NCBI GenBank assembly: GCA_037447655.1
Contig: JBBHKE010001746.1
Span: 1 to 64,000 of the forward strand
Length of the DNA: 64,000 nucleotides
Direction: 5' to 3'
Origin: Zygnema cylindricum
Lineage: Eukaryota; Streptophyta; Zygnematophyceae; Zygnematales; Zygnemataceae
Positions within the stretch are counted from its first letter, which is position 1, and the number at the start of each line of letters is the position of its first letter. This document shows positions 11,061 through 23,736 of the stretch, in pieces. The notes under the pieces are model-generated. The model did no database searches, had not been told where the DNA came from, and saw only the letters and a program-made list of their open reading frames with translations. The translations under genes were made by a program, and so were the position numbers.

Positions 11061-14000
11061 ACTAAAAGTGTGTCTCACGAAATACCCCAACTTTATTAAA
11101 AAGCGTGATGGTAAACTATCGGATCCATGGGAACAAAAATGGGCGGCAATGCTTAAACTGAAAAATAAAATGAGGCAGGAAGCAAACAAAAAAATAAGCA
11201 AGGCAAAAGCAATGAACACACAGAAAAAAAAACAGGTAAAACAAAGACACCAAAACAAACAACAACCACCACCCAACAGGATGAGGAAACCAAAATGACT
11301 GAACCAAAACACAATATAACCAAAAGTCTACAAGAAGCAACTTCGTAAGTTCTCGAAGCCCGGGGGGGCACGAAAAGGGAGTTTGGAACATTTCGACGAT
11401 TCACAACTGGAATACACAATTGAAGGAGGATAGAAGCTTGCACTTGCTATAAAGCCACAAATAAACGTTAACAATAAAAAGTCATTAAGGACCGAAGCAA
11501 GAGGGCTCTGAGGTCCCTAATGCTCGAACGAGCGCCAACCACAAACACAAAAAAACTCCTCCAAAGCAACACCCAAACAACCAAAGATCTCAACGGCCAT
11601 TGGAAATAAAGCATTTCGGTGGGTATAATCACGCTCTGTCATTTTAGAACGTCATGAACGCCACTCCAACATGCCAAGCCGTTTGATTGGCAAATACATC
11701 CGAAGTAGGGATCGCCAAAACAACGTCACCAAATATGCGACGTGCACTATCGAGTTGCACAACATAAATCCGAAGCAAAAGATATTATGGGAATCCTCTC
11801 AACGATAAAAAAAACCCCCTCTCAAAAGCAATAGTCGTAATGGTGTCATGAATGGTGTCATGCGCTTGAATCAATTCATCCTAGTGGGAGCACTAGATAT
11901 CATTGAGCTCGAGAGCATTTTCACAGAAGCAAACGAAAGAGCCAAGCAAAAGTGGATGAGGGAGGCCAAACCAAAACCAGATGGTCGTGGTGAATTGAGC
12001 AGGCGTGAAACGGAGTGTGAATAAAATAATTGTAACTAATAGCCAAGCTTTGGAACCAAGTCCACCACAAAAAAGAAAGCGTGCCCGCGAAAAATGAGAA
12101 GACTGCTCCTCGAGAAGCTTTATTTTCATGGCGGCGACAACCTCATTAAAAATGGATTCCTAGATACGCGCAACAAATGTTGTAACCATGGTGGAAAGAA
12201 CCTGCATGTTCGTGACAACTGCGAGAGGAAGAGAAGATGACGCATCCAAAATGCACTGTGGGAAGGCGAGCACATTGTCGACGTCGTCCAAGAATAACAG
12301 GATTGTCCTAGACAAAAATGAGGGACAAGAGTGGAGGCAACTAGGGACCAACTTTAAAAATAAGTAGTGGGAGCAACACGTACCGTCGACAATAAAATTA
12401 TACTACCAGCGAAGACATGAAGAAAAGCCTGAATGCGGGTTGTAGGCCCATACTCGCGATCAAATGCCCTAAGACCTAACGAAGTGTGAAGAACGTTCTT
12501 GAGGTTATCATCAAAGGCAAAAAATGATGAGACATCCGTTGGAGTACGATGGGAAGTGCGAGTAAGGTAGGAAGGGCGTGAGGGAATTACTGAAATTTTG
12601 TGAGCTCTGTTGCCCCACAGAATGCACAATTCACAAGTAGCCACTAGGATAGCATCAACCCACTTTGGTTTCCCAAATAATAACTGCCACCCTTGCAGGA
12701 AATTGCTCTAACCAGCCTCACCCTTGTAAGGACAAGACTCCCCTGAGTCCAACGCAAAAAGAATCACTGAATTTGCTCCCCCGAGCAAATTAGTTATTGC
12801 TGGTCAAAGATAACCTTTATAGTTACAAGCTCTCTTAGAGAGAAGTACCTAAATCTCACTAATTTCTAGTCTGCCTCCTTACGACTGCCTATTACTAAAC
12901 CCTAGTCCAATAAAATCACTATATAGTACAAGAAGGTACCCTGACTGATGTACTTATTGTACGGCCATTGTACGACATGGCTTTCAAAGTGACGCCTGTC
13001 AAAACGGGAGCCATGGTTCCTCCTCCCATCTTCTCCAGTATCCAATAATATGGTGCCACGTGGCGTCGCGTGACGCTATCCCTAAAGGCCGCCGAAAGCT
13101 TATTGCGGGTGGGAGCTGTAATGGTGGCCGTCCGATCAGTTGTATTTATACGACTTCGATTCCCTTCCATGCACAAATTGATTAGTCCTTTGAATCAATA
13201 GATAAATATGCGTGAAACATTTCAATTGTATTGTTTCGTTAGTGCCTTAATGGATAAGGCTTGGGTCTACCAAGTAGTCTGCAGACCACGGTTCAAAATC
13301 CTGGCAGTGGGAGCATTTTGCTAAAATAGTAAAAATACTCTCTAAATCATTATACCTCCTTGTAAATAGCGCGGCAGCCATGGTATGTCTTTCATTCTCT
13401 CTCTCTCTCTCTCTTTCGTTAGAGACAAAACTAAAAATAGAGAGAAGATATAAATTACCTTTTTCAACAAATACCTTGTCAAAAGAGCAACAACCACCTA
13501 GAATCGGAAAGGTTTGGAAGGTTGTCTATGTGGGATAGATCTTTGAAGAGCAAAATCAAGAAATTGGGTCACGAAAGGATTCGAACCTAGGTCGTCCTTA
13601 AATAGGGTTGTCGTCTAAAATTTAAGAAAGGGAGTAAATGGAGTAATGCCACAAGGGGACCAAACAACACACTTCTAGGGCTAGACAGAGAGGTTGAGTT
13701 CGGCTAAACGATCCTTGAAAAAGTTATAGGCTGGTATGACTTGGACCAAAAACCCATTGTGCATCGTCCCCAGCTGAAAGGAAGAGTCAAGAAAGCAAAG
13801 CAACATCGGAAGCGCGAAGGGCCGAGTAATGAACAAGGGCAAACAAAGGGCCTCGAGAGGATTGCCTTGACGAGTGTCGGTTGTAGAGGAAAGCTCGACC
13901 AAATCACCATCAACGGAAAAAGGAAAGGTTGCTGGTAAAAGAGTAAAAGGACCTCACAAAGGGAAATATCTGGACAATCGGAGAAGGTGCAAGCATAAGC

Positions 14001-14330
14001 TCTGACAAAATGGCATTGGAGCTGAAGGTGCAGGCATAAGTTCTGGAAAAATGGCATTCCGTTCCACCATATGGAATGCATTAGAAACATCGGCTTGAAG
14101 AACTAACCAGTCCTGATGGGCATCCAACAAGGCTCGAATCCCATGGACCATGGCCCCACAACCCCGCAAGATGCCACTCCAAACTGACAAGGATAAAAAT
14201 AATAATGGACGCCCGGTTAGAGCTAGATGCAAATGGCTCGGTTCTCTCCCACTGCAATAGGGGGGATCGCCCTATTGGGTTTGGTGACAACCACAAGGCG
14301 GGACGCCGTTAGAAGATCATAAAATATATG
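11060..14330 (-). mobile_element. Degenerate LINE relic, copy B, split by an insertion
   Basis: On the minus strand, 14232-13954 carries the same reverse-transcriptase block as copy A (GIRALLDAHQDW then LQADVSNAFHMVERNAIF), and 13900-13680 carries a TRQGNPLEALC motif-B-like block. The 3' portion (12590-11060) parallels copy A bases 2190-690, including the shared tag near 11127-11170. Copy A is continuous where copy B is broken: the two flanks in B lie about 885 bp apart (about 12590 and 13476). All frames are interrupted. Confidence 0.75.
12592..13476 (-). mobile_element. Insertion inside LINE copy B, related to the repeat at 46.2-46.7 kb
   Basis: Copy A has no counterpart to this segment. 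Its reverse complement matches plus-strand 46214-46730 over several hundred bases: a segment with GGTGCCACGTGGCG, then GAGGAACCATGGCTCCCG, then TACTATATAGTG, then CTCTCTAAGAGAGCTTGTAA, then GGGGAGCAAATTCAGTGATT. The TATA-like motif and the abrupt end suggest an LTR or solo-LTR-like unit, but the ends and target duplication are not clean. 13236-13312 also has a weakly tRNA-like stretch (GGTTCAAAATCC as a B-box-like block), so a SINE may be part of it. Confidence 0.5.
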
Positions 14331-15348
14331 TCGCGCGAAATAGAGCTTTTAAATGGAAGAAATGTTAACAAAACAGTAAAAAGCCTTTGCAGTTTAACTA
14401 TAAAAGTGAACTTTGAAAATTGTACAAATTCCATATCGAATTTGTTTTGTTTCCATGGACTCGTGGTTTACCATCTTATGCTTTTAATAACATGTAAAAA
14501 ATAACACGCATGAATCACAGAATTGAAAACGTTCAAAGCCTCAAATGAAAATTTTGAGACCACATCAAGGGTGTTCGTGCAAATAGAGAAAAACCACAAT
14601 AAAAAAGAATAACACATCGTGATTAAAGAGGTATTGGTATTTTTTGTTATAATCTGATACTGAATGTGAAAAAGGGTCTTGCGTAGTCTAAAATTACCCT
14701 AACTATTGCTAACATGGCCGCAAAATTACAGAGACATTACTCAACTTCCAACTGTAAAACCAACTACGACATAAGAAATAGGTTAAACAAATGACAAACG
14801 ACCAAAACTCGATGCATCCTCAAATTCTGCAAATGAGACAATTTCTATAAAGATCTTAAAAAAAAAAAAAATGGAGGAGAAAAATGGCTTGCAAACTCAA
14901 TCTCACTCTATACTGCTTCTCTATGTAGGAGGAAAGCATTGTATTGTAAGGAAAGGCTTCAATTCATGTCCCTGAAATTGCCACTGTTTTTTCTTTAGAG
15001 TCACTGTCACAGTCTCCTTCTGATCCATTGGATGGCTCCAGTGGCAGCGGCACTGGCCCCGGAACCGCAACAACTTGACAATGTTAGACGATTATTATGT
15101 ATATTATTATGTTAACTAACATGTTAATTATTGGCCAAAACTATGTCAGCGCAGGGGAGTGGCTATCTCAACAGAATATTTTGAACATTGATATGCGACA
15201 AACGACTTCGTACAGTACTTTTATTATGTTAATCATTATTAACAGCTGCAAAAACGAGCTTTTCTGAGAGTTGCGCAAAAATCCTGTCCTTCCTTCCAGA
15301 CTGTCCCCTTCATCTGAACTCTCCCTTGACAATACTTTGTCTCCCTAC
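14331..15348. other. Region downstream of the DnaJ gene
   Basis: No gene is assigned. On the minus strand, 15078-14970 reads QVVAVPGPVPLPLEPSNGSE and then an acidic SDSKEK stretch ending in TGA. This has coding-like composition but no recognised family and no splice phase that fits the DnaJ gene. It could be distal 3'UTR. Confidence 0.3.
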
Positions 15349-15354
15349 TTTATT
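15349..15354 (-). terminator. Putative poly(A) signal of the DnaJ gene
   Basis: AATAAA on the minus strand lies about 75 nt beyond the stop codon at 15428. The position is reasonable for a 3'UTR. No transcript evidence is available. Confidence 0.3.
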
Positions 15355-15427
15355 CCCAGTAGAAGAAGGCTCTAAGAATTTTTCTTCAAACCCGCAGATG
15401 GGCAACGATGCTATGCAATCTGTATTT

Positions 15428-16991
15428 TTATTTCCAGTTTAGTTTCTGTAACCAAGCGATCACTCTTGCCACAAGTTTCCATAATTGGGGCCCTAAAACA
15501 ACTCCGAGAACGAACATCCCCAGAAACGTAGCGGCTTGCCAAACTACTGTAGGGCTTTTTCTGTCCTCATTATTGGGGACATTTGGTTGGCCCATAGAGC
15601 CTGCAAAGCCGCCCTCCCGCCTGTTCCATGCAGAAGCCAAACCCGTTTTCCGTCAGAGCTTGTGCAAGGAGAATCGATGCTTAAGCACGATCCTCAAACA
15701 GAATCGACACTTAAGCACGATTGTCAAATAGAACCGATGCTTAAGCATGATCCTCAAATAGAATCGATACTTCAGCACGAATGTCAAATAGGAATCAATA
15801 CTTAAGCACGTTCATCGAATAGACTTGATACTTGAGCACGTTCATCAAGTCCAAGGCAGAGAGTAGGACAAAAGTCCCATGTTTCTAGACTGCCAAAGAT
15901 AAGCAAAAACTTCACTTCAGGCTAAAAGCCTGGAGGTTTTTGTGCCGGTTCTCCTTGCACAAGCTTTGAGAGGTTTTCATTACTTATTCTTACATAATAA
16001 GTAACAGCTTCATTATTGCCTTTTTTTTCCCCTTTCTACGCACATTTTCAGTTCAAAACATATGAAATTTTGTGGATTATGTGCGAAGGTTGTCAACACC
16101 TCTCACCACTGAACCGTTAAGTCAAGAGAAGTTTGTTTCTTGTGCATGACAAAAGCCAACATAAAACAACACCCAATGATAATGATAACCCAATAGTTGC
16201 TATTATCTTCATTGTCATTTGGACTGTCACAATTTCTTTGTGTAAACATAGATCGTCAATATTAAGATGTTTGAACAATTAACACTGTGTGACTGTACGT
16301 GGAATATCTACAGCGAATGCCTTCTTGTACGAGTATCGCACCAGATTCAGTTCGAGAATGATTTGAACACTTTCCAAAGGAATTCACGGAACAGGTTTTC
16401 CTACGCTGCCCATCGATATCAGTGTGAAGGAATAACATTAGTACGGACGATAAATTAGTATCAATGATAATACTTCAAGTATAGGATGAAATGGCCATTT
16501 TTTACTTAAAGTGTGTTATTAACACTATTTTGTGACTTCTGTAAAAAAAAAACGTCAACTAACGTTATTAACACTTATAGTGATGGTCAGTGAAGCTGAT
16601 TTAAGCTGCTTATTTCTGACAAGGACAGGATTGCTCAAACAATCTTCTACACATCGCATGGACGCAGATTCAGAATTAAAATCCAAAAACTAGTTGTAAT
16701 ACAAATTATTGCAAAGATCATAAATACCTGGCAAAATCTTTCACAGCTCCAAGGATGCCATCTTCAGATTCTCCTCCCTCTGCCTGTCCTTCACTCCTAT
16801 CCGCTGCTCCTGTGGTGGCTTGCCTTGAACCAGCATCGCTCGTTTCACTTTTTTCTGCAATTAAGCGAAGCAAAAGGACAACAGATAAAAGTTCATCACA
16901 AAATACTTATTTGCTAGAAAATACCACCAAGACTAGGGGGTGGGTGGGTGGGTGGGTGCGTGGGTGGGTGCGTGCGTGCGTGCGTGCGTGC

Positions 16992-17089
<98 letters not shown>

Positions 17090-20000
17090 TACAAATATAC
17101 AAGTACACGTATATGTACATGTATTCTCTTGTTCTAGGATGTTTCATAATATGAGTATGAGTATGCGTATGCGTATGTGTATGTGTAAGTGTAAGTGTAA
17201 GTGTACGTGTACGTGTACGTGTATGTGTACGTGCCGACATATACTGTGATAGAAATAACGTGCATACGATTACGCTACGCAACACTAAGAACTGGCAAAA
17301 CAAACATCCATGCAACCTCGACATTCCCTTTTCTTCCTTTCCTTTCCTCCTTCCCTTTGATGCAAAGCCCAAATGCAGCCCAAATGCAGCCCAAAGGCCA
17401 AAAACGAGCTTGCAAACAGAACCTAGTGGCCCAAATGAGTAGAAAACTGAAGGTATGGTAGCAAAGTCTTACGAGACCGGAATGGATTTCGCGATTTATT
17501 TTTTGCACGTCCAGCCTTTTGCATGCTCGCCAATGTCTCCACCAGTTCTCGCTCAGGTTCGCTGTACAGTACAAACACATGCAAATAATAAAATATAGGC
17601 AGATTTGTTTTTCATCCCTGTCGTGACAATGCAGCTCTGGATATAATCTTTACAATATGGGCAGAGAAAAGCGATAAAAAGAAATGAATTAAAAGCATAA
17701 AAGTCAGTCATAAGGTTTACCTCATGCTTGCTCTCTGAAAAAGCGGCACGTATCATCATCTACCAAGTCACTTTAGGGCTGAATACTGAAACTCTAAATG
17801 ATAAAACGTGAAAAAAGGTACAAGTTCACTCACCTAATTTTTGTAGGAATGGTGACTTTCACCTCAAAAAAGTGGTCACCTCGAACACTTGGTTTATCCA
17901 TTCTTGGAACTCCCAGTTTGTTTAAAACCAAAGTATCTCCTGGTTGAGTGCCAGGAGGCACTTGGAGGTCCATTGTACCGTCCACAGTTTTCACCTACAT
18001 TAAAATGAACAAACAAAAATAAAAAAACAACAAACAAATATTATGCTTGGTTGAGATCCACTTCAAAAATTCATTTTAAAACATTTTCATATATGACTGA
18101 GCCAATCAGTGTAAGGCCAACTCTTGAGGAGATTTTTTTTGTGGATGAGATAGGGAAAGGTTATTACATCGTTATAAACATTGATATCGTTGGAACCCTG
18201 TTAAAAAAATGAATTAAAAAAGCGAATTTGTCAAAGCCATTCTTCCACAAGTGACTGTGGACAAGGCCTCGAATAAAATAGCATAAAACTATTAACCAAC
18301 CACAGGTGACATAAACAAAATCAGTTCATGGATACTTGTACCCGTTAGGTGTACAACCATATCAGCCAAGTTACTAATAACAAATGAGAGGTGGTATAAC
18401 CGTATAACTTCAAATTGCAAACCTTTACAACTCAGCACGGTGAAGTAGGACCTTTCCATAGTCGGGTCCCAAGGTAATCAAACCAAAGTTCGGTTGAAAA
18501 ACTTTCAGCGGCATTAAGTAGGCAAAAAGTATAAATGCCTACCTGACCAGTGCAACAATGCAATGAATAACGACAACTGATTCACACCATAAACACTCCT
18601 AGAACAATAGACAAAAAAATGAAACTCAAAATCTGAAACTTAAAACCCCAAGCCGAAGACCCAAGACCCAGAACCCAAGACCAAGACCCAAGACCCAGAA
18701 TCCAAGACCAAGATCCAAGACCAAGAACCAAGACCAAGACCCAAGATCAAGACTCAAGATTCAAGACTCTCGACTTTCGAGTCTCCAGCCCCCAGGACTC
18801 CATGACCTTAAATCAGAAAACTAGTGCAATGCATTAAAGAAATACGGTTGAGAGAAGAATGACACAAAGCTTACCTTAACTACTGTCCCAAGGATGGCAT
18901 CAGTGTAGTCCACCATAAGTCGAGATTGAAGATTAATGCCGTCCCTTCTAATTTCCGCATTTTCTCTGACGTTAATCAACACTTGGAGATTCCCTGATGG
19001 TCCCCTGCAACGACAAAACAAAAAAAATCATTGCTGATGCCACAATAGTTACAACTTTCATTGTCATTAGAGTTCGTGAATAATTAGTGTTCAAAATATT
19101 GGTACAAGCTATAAAAAAAACTCAGAAGATGTGGCTCATTTTGAGCAACCTACTTAAGAAGTGTTTTTAACGCTGCTTGATGATTTTGGGCAAAAAGAAC
19201 CCGCAGCCGAGTTAAGAGTTCTTAACTCAAATAGCAATGACAGATGTAGTGTTGCCCTTCATCTTGTCGCACCATGTCAAAAGGTGACAAGAAGTCAAAA
19301 TCTATGATTGACAAAATTATGGCCAATTATAAAACAAGACTGGAAAGTATTTACCGTGCAATAAGTTTTATAATTAACAGGTTCTTGGGATTCAAACTAA
19401 ACCGAGTCACACCATCACCGTAAAAATGTCTGTTACTAGACATTTTTTACCATTCCAATAATTTATCATAACCCCAATGACAACAGACAAAAGCACGCCA
19501 ACCACTTCATATGAACAAGCAGATTAAAAAAAAAAAAAGGAACGCTGGCCTCAATATTTTTCAGTCACTGTTTTATCGACAACGCAAAATGGTCCAACAT
19601 TATCCCCCTCATTTCTGGAAAAGATGATGAAGATTTTCCTAAGCTAAAGGAGCTCCATACTGTCACCATCCTCGTTTTTAATGTTTAGGCAGAAAGACAT
19701 GGAATCTGCCTATTCTTTGTGAAGAGAGAATCTGAAAACTCTACAGAGGGCTTGCCATACTAAACCTGCGGGCCATAGGAATGATTTCAAGGATGACAAT
19801 AAGGGTCCATACTATTCCAAGCAAAAAAAAAAAGGTTAAATGCAAAGTAGACAAAGTAAGCAGCTACATCCTCTCTGAGCTTATATTTTTTCTGAGCCAT
19901 CTCTTCTAAATACTTCAATTCACTAGACAAAAAAGCCACACATGCCTCCAAACTTGCAGAGATCCACCGAAACCCTCAAGGGTTTTAAAGTGATAGTACA

Positions 20001-23000
20001 TAAAATGCCCTCACAGGAAACAGTGACATTTAGTTTAGCACTCCCTTACTCCACATGTACACCGCAAATCGCGATTAGAGTTAGTGAAATATTAAACGTT
20101 AGAATAGAATTAACTATATGTTTGTAGTGTTGTTAAAACTAATTATGATTTTGGGTAAAAATGACACGCACTCAAGTTATAGAATGATTCACTGCAATAG
20201 AGTTTCTGAAACACATTTTGCCATTCGTCAGCCCTATAGACAGGCACTCACCCTCTTAGACCTGCATCTCCCTCGCCTCTCACTTGCACTATTTGACCTT
20301 TTTCCACTCCTGCTGGAATACGAATAGTAACAGTTTTTTTGGCCCTCACACGTCCTTCACCTCCACATCGCCTACAAAAATCAGAAATAATTTCGCCTTG
20401 TCCTTGACATTCTGCGCAAGTTGCGATCTGTATACGATCCCATCCAAATAATTCATTCACGTACAGAGTAATATGAAAAAATCAATGAAAAGTTAAAATA
20501 ATGTGACATAGACATTGCCAGAAATTAACGACCCACAGTCTATGAATTTTGAGCGAGTACATGAGTGCTAATAGAAGGAATGATATAATCCTCTAAGCTT
20601 TTATTTTTTAAATTGGATGAAATGTTGAATCACCAACAGAGTAAAAAAAAAAGCACTTAAAAAAAAAGCACTTAAAAAAAAAGCAGGAAGAATTAAAACA
20701 TCGTGGGAAGATTGGGTGGCGTTGCTTGGACATATGCAACCGAGAAACACCCCAATATTACCTCACAATATTTCTTAAACTAAGGGCACAACTAGTCCAC
20801 AACTAGTGGAAAAATACAGAGATTCAAAAACTGGTGCCACGTTGATCCATAATGGCAGTGTTTAACTTGAAAATTATTCAATGGTTTAAATAAACGAAAA
20901 GAAACAAAAGAAGAAACAGTAGACAAAGCAGATGAATGATACCTGCGAAAAAGTGCCAAATGCTGTTTGTTCCATCCGCATCACTTGGCCCATGCCCCCA
21001 CAAGTTGGGCACTGCTTTGGTGAGGTGCCTTGTTTGGCTCCTGATCCATAACATTGTTGGCAAGTTTCTAACCTTTGTACTTCGAGTACTTTCTCCACTC
21101 CAAAAACAGTCTCCATGAGGTCAAGGGTCAACTCCATCCTGCATCATCATAAGGTGGCAAAATGAGTGAGGCTCAATAAAATGAGAGTTTGCTTTCTTAG
21201 TTCGAGAGTGAAGGATCTCTTATCAGCTAGGAATGGCTAACCAAAATTATCTCAAAAGATAATATTTAAAAACAAGAGCAATATTTAACATCAACCTGGA
21301 ATGGTGAAACAAGATAATTTCAGAAATTAAATCTTTAAGAATGATGAAAAAACATGATATTGACCAGGACTGGATAAAAAAAAACAATTTCAAAATATAA
21401 ATGAAACCTCGCAATTAGTCTGGCTACAAAATAAACATTCAAAGAAAAACCAGTGTACCAGCAGTTATGTGTCCAAATAATCAATTTCACCAGATAATTA
21501 ATTTGTTCGTTACTGAAATATCCAACTGCGCTGATGCTTTATTAACAGTATGGGCGTAATTAGTTGTGAGTTAAGAATAATGGATATACTCAACAGAACT
21601 CATTTGGTGGATTGGCCGAAAACATCAGTAAAAGCAAATTGCTACAAGTGTGGACACTTGCATACAACGTAACGAAATAAGAAGAAATAACATTTTGCTC
21701 ACCTGACTCTCTGACCTTCAACTGGTCCTCTCTTTCTTGTCCCAAATCCCATACCACCCACACCCCCCCGTCCTCCCATGCCTCCCATTGAACCTCCAAA
21801 TATGGACTCAAATAAATCAAACGGGTTGGTCTGCACACAAAAAAACCACCAGGGAAAAAAAAAAAAAAACACGGGGCTTTAAATATCTCATACTGCATGT
21901 ACTCGATGTCATAAACCACAAGAGACATACACCCATCAAGAATGATAATAGTACTATATTGGCCACAGGAAAAGAAAAAGCTACTTGAAAGCGCTTTTAA
22001 TAACATAAGTGCATTGACCAAAAAATAACATTGGAAACATCAAAATACTCGATAAGTTAAACTCTCTAACAACCTTCCTTTTGTTGACAGGCCAAAAAAC
22101 ATTTTTCTAAATCAACGCTGACATTTTTCAATATTCTAAGGGTATTCCATCATTTGTCCACCATCACTCTCTCTCAATCCATTATTTATCCCCTCTCTCT
22201 CCCTCTCCATTATCAGACAAACAGCCTTACAGTATAAGCTTGACTTTGAGAGCCCCCCATCCCCCCTCCAGCCTTGACTCCATCCTCTCCATATCGGTCG
22301 TACAATGGCCTCTTTTGATCATCAGATAATACCTGTAACCAATGCAAAATCCATTCCGGAGACACAAAAATCGTCCAGTTTAAGAAACATCAAAATTAGA
22401 CATTTAAATAAAAACCATCAGTCATTCATGACTTAGAAATGAGCATAAAATTTGAACATAAAAGAGTCCATTTTACTTCCAATGAAGCCATTAAGGTAGT
22501 TATCACCCGTTTGAATGACCCCCTTCATTAGAAATTCAAAACTTTGATGTGGACCAGAATGGTTCATTTGCTGACTCAAAAAAAATATCCATCAAACAAA
22601 TTAGACACAATGACAAGAGTATCCATATTAATACTAGTAATACTGGACAAGAGTATCCATTGTAAAACTAATGCCAAACTCCCTTCATCCGGGTCACTGA
22701 TATCCACACTATTATGATGGATAATCTAGACAGCAACCAAGCCAAAGGCGAGAGATATGCACGCATCGGAATTTTTAAAACACACCTAGGAAACTCTTTC
22801 ACAATGTAATTTACCAGCTCAACTTATTTACCATGAAGTAGCAGAAACACATTCAACAAAATGTCACTTGTGTAACACATAATCCTTTGAGTTAAAAAAA
22901 ATTAGAAACAAGAAGAACACTCACCTCATAGGCATTACTTATCTCCTTAAACTTGTCCTCTGCACCGGCTTCCTTGTTCACATCAGGATGAAACTGAATA

Positions 23001-23736
23001 CGTAAAAAGACAAACAAGGTAAAGAAATCAACTTAAGAAACTACATTTGTTGTTCCAATAGATGATTGTTCAAAGGCGCTACAGGTATACAGCTTACAGC
23101 AAATTCAAAGGCGCTATGTTACAATAAATATATACACATACAATAAAACTTCCTTAAATGTAAATATAACATTTTATTTTAACAGCATCTGTTGACTCTG
23201 GTGTAAGGTGTGTACCGTAGCGACATATATATATGCAGTTCAATTATATGTGTAAATGTATCACATGTATGCAATGTATGTATATGCGGTTGAAGTAGTA
23301 CTTTAATTAACACTTCCATTTCAATTACCTGCCGAGCTAACTTCCTATAGGCACTCTTAATTTCTTGCTTTGTTGCATTTTTCTGGACTCCAAGAGTGCT
23401 GTAGTAGTCGACAGCCATTGACGTAACTGCTTTGTTGCCAGCTCTTCTATTCCGTACATTTGTCCGTACAGAGGCATTACTAACTGCAAAATGCAGTAAC
23501 ACGTCACGCTCTAATTTCAAACCGTACAAACTTCGTTCAAAAAGATTCGAACAGTGCCAAGATGAAACAAAACCAGAAGTCCTTACACTGGAAGTAGACT
23601 TTAAACTAGAGGGAGTCCTTAAACTAGAAGAAGTCCTTGAACTTAAAGATGAAGTGAATGTCCTACTAGAACTACCTGTAACCGTACAACAGGGAATAGG
23701 TGTAACTGTACAGCAGCTAAGAATAGCTTGTGACAT
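15428..23736 (-). CDS. Chloroplast-targeted type-I DnaJ (Hsp40) co-chaperone with C-terminal membrane anchor, 11 exons
   Basis: Type-I DnaJ proteins deliver unfolded clients to Hsp70 and stimulate its ATPase. Exons (minus): 23329-23736, 22925-22993, 22231-22332, 21703-21830, 20943-21138, 20252-20427, 18875-19004, 17834-17994, 17473-17561, 16728-16854, 15428-15620. All junctions are GT-AG and phases carry through to a 592-residue protein. Residues 1-105 are Ser/Thr/Arg-rich and acid-poor, like a plastid transit peptide. The J domain is about 110-174 with HPD at 138-140. A Gly-rich segment (about 184-230) follows. The zinc-binding region has all four CxxCxGxG motifs, starting at C262, C279, C305 and C319. 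The substrate-binding C-terminal domain is about 327-460. The tail adds an acidic low-complexity stretch and one hydrophobic helix (about 553-572, [17 protein letters not shown]). Bacterial DnaJ is about 375 residues, so about 100 N-terminal and 130 C-terminal residues are extra, as in plant plastid DJA7-type members. Exact orthology is inferred. Confidence 0.92.
15672..15857. repeat. Tandem 30-bp repeat in the last DnaJ intron
   Basis: About six units of a 30-bp repeat with core cttaagcacgatcctcaaa, diverging along the array (ttaagcacgattgtcaaa, ttgagcacgttcatcaag). The array starts some 50 bp upstream of the acceptor of the terminal exon as read on the minus strand, so it could affect 3' splice-site recognition. 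Confidence 0.8.
16936..17240. repeat. Compound microsatellite in a DnaJ intron
   Basis: Consecutive runs of GGGT, GCGT, GT (about 16997-17028), AT (about 17029-17086), then GTATGC/GTATGT and GTGTAAGT/GTGTACGT variants. It lies in the intron between exons 16728-16854 and 17473-17561. The long open frames across it (Cys/Val, Thr/His, Tyr/Ile translations) are artefacts of the repeat. Confidence 0.9.
17995..18874 (-). repeat. DnaJ intron with a CCAAGA minisatellite
   Basis: About 18645-18770 is a CAAGACC/CCAAGA-type array (units such as ccaagaccaaga and ccaagaccc) ending in related aagattcaagactc copies. The flanking intron is AT-rich with no extra exon recognised. Confidence 0.75.
19005..20251 (-). 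other. DnaJ intron
   Basis: The intron lies between exons 20252-20427 and 18875-19004. Faint traces of the miniature-repeat phrases occur (19130-19210 and 20060-20160), but there is no bounded element and no exon. Confidence 0.45.
20428..20942 (-). other. DnaJ intron
   Basis: AT-rich intron. 20641-20685 carries three short copies of an aaaaaaaagcactt unit. Nothing else is recognised. Confidence 0.45.
21139..21702 (-). other. DnaJ intron
   Basis: AT-rich intron sequence between exons 21703-21830 and 20943-21138. No further exon or repeat is seen. Confidence 0.45.
21831..22230 (-). other. DnaJ intron
   Basis: The intron starts near the poly(A) run at 21858-21870 and ends in a CT-rich stretch (about 22170-22210) just before the exon 3 donor as read on plus. 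No exon is recognised. Confidence 0.45.
22333..22924 (-). other. DnaJ intron
   Basis: AT-rich intron between exons 22925-22993 and 22231-22332. Nothing further is recognised. Confidence 0.45.
22994..23328 (-). other. DnaJ first intron
   Basis: Intron following the J-domain helix II codons. It includes an ATGTAT-rich patch (about 23220-23290). No other feature is seen. Confidence 0.45.

Noticed and set aside
13236-13312. tRNA-like stretch with GGTTCAAAATCC
   Set aside because: It has an extra A in the T loop, a poorly paired T stem and no clean acceptor stem. It is at best a degraded SINE head, not a tRNA gene.
14970-15078. Acidic Pro-rich minus-strand frame after the DnaJ stop
   Set aside because: No splice phase joins it to the DnaJ gene and no family matches. 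It may be 3'UTR.
16755-17372. Long Cys/Val, Thr/His and Tyr/Ile frames on both strands
   Set aside because: Microsatellite in a DnaJ intron.
17721-17742. Possible extra DnaJ exon between two splice-like sites
   Set aside because: In the required phase it hits a stop after four codons, whereas the exon at 17473-17561 continues the frame and matches the family.
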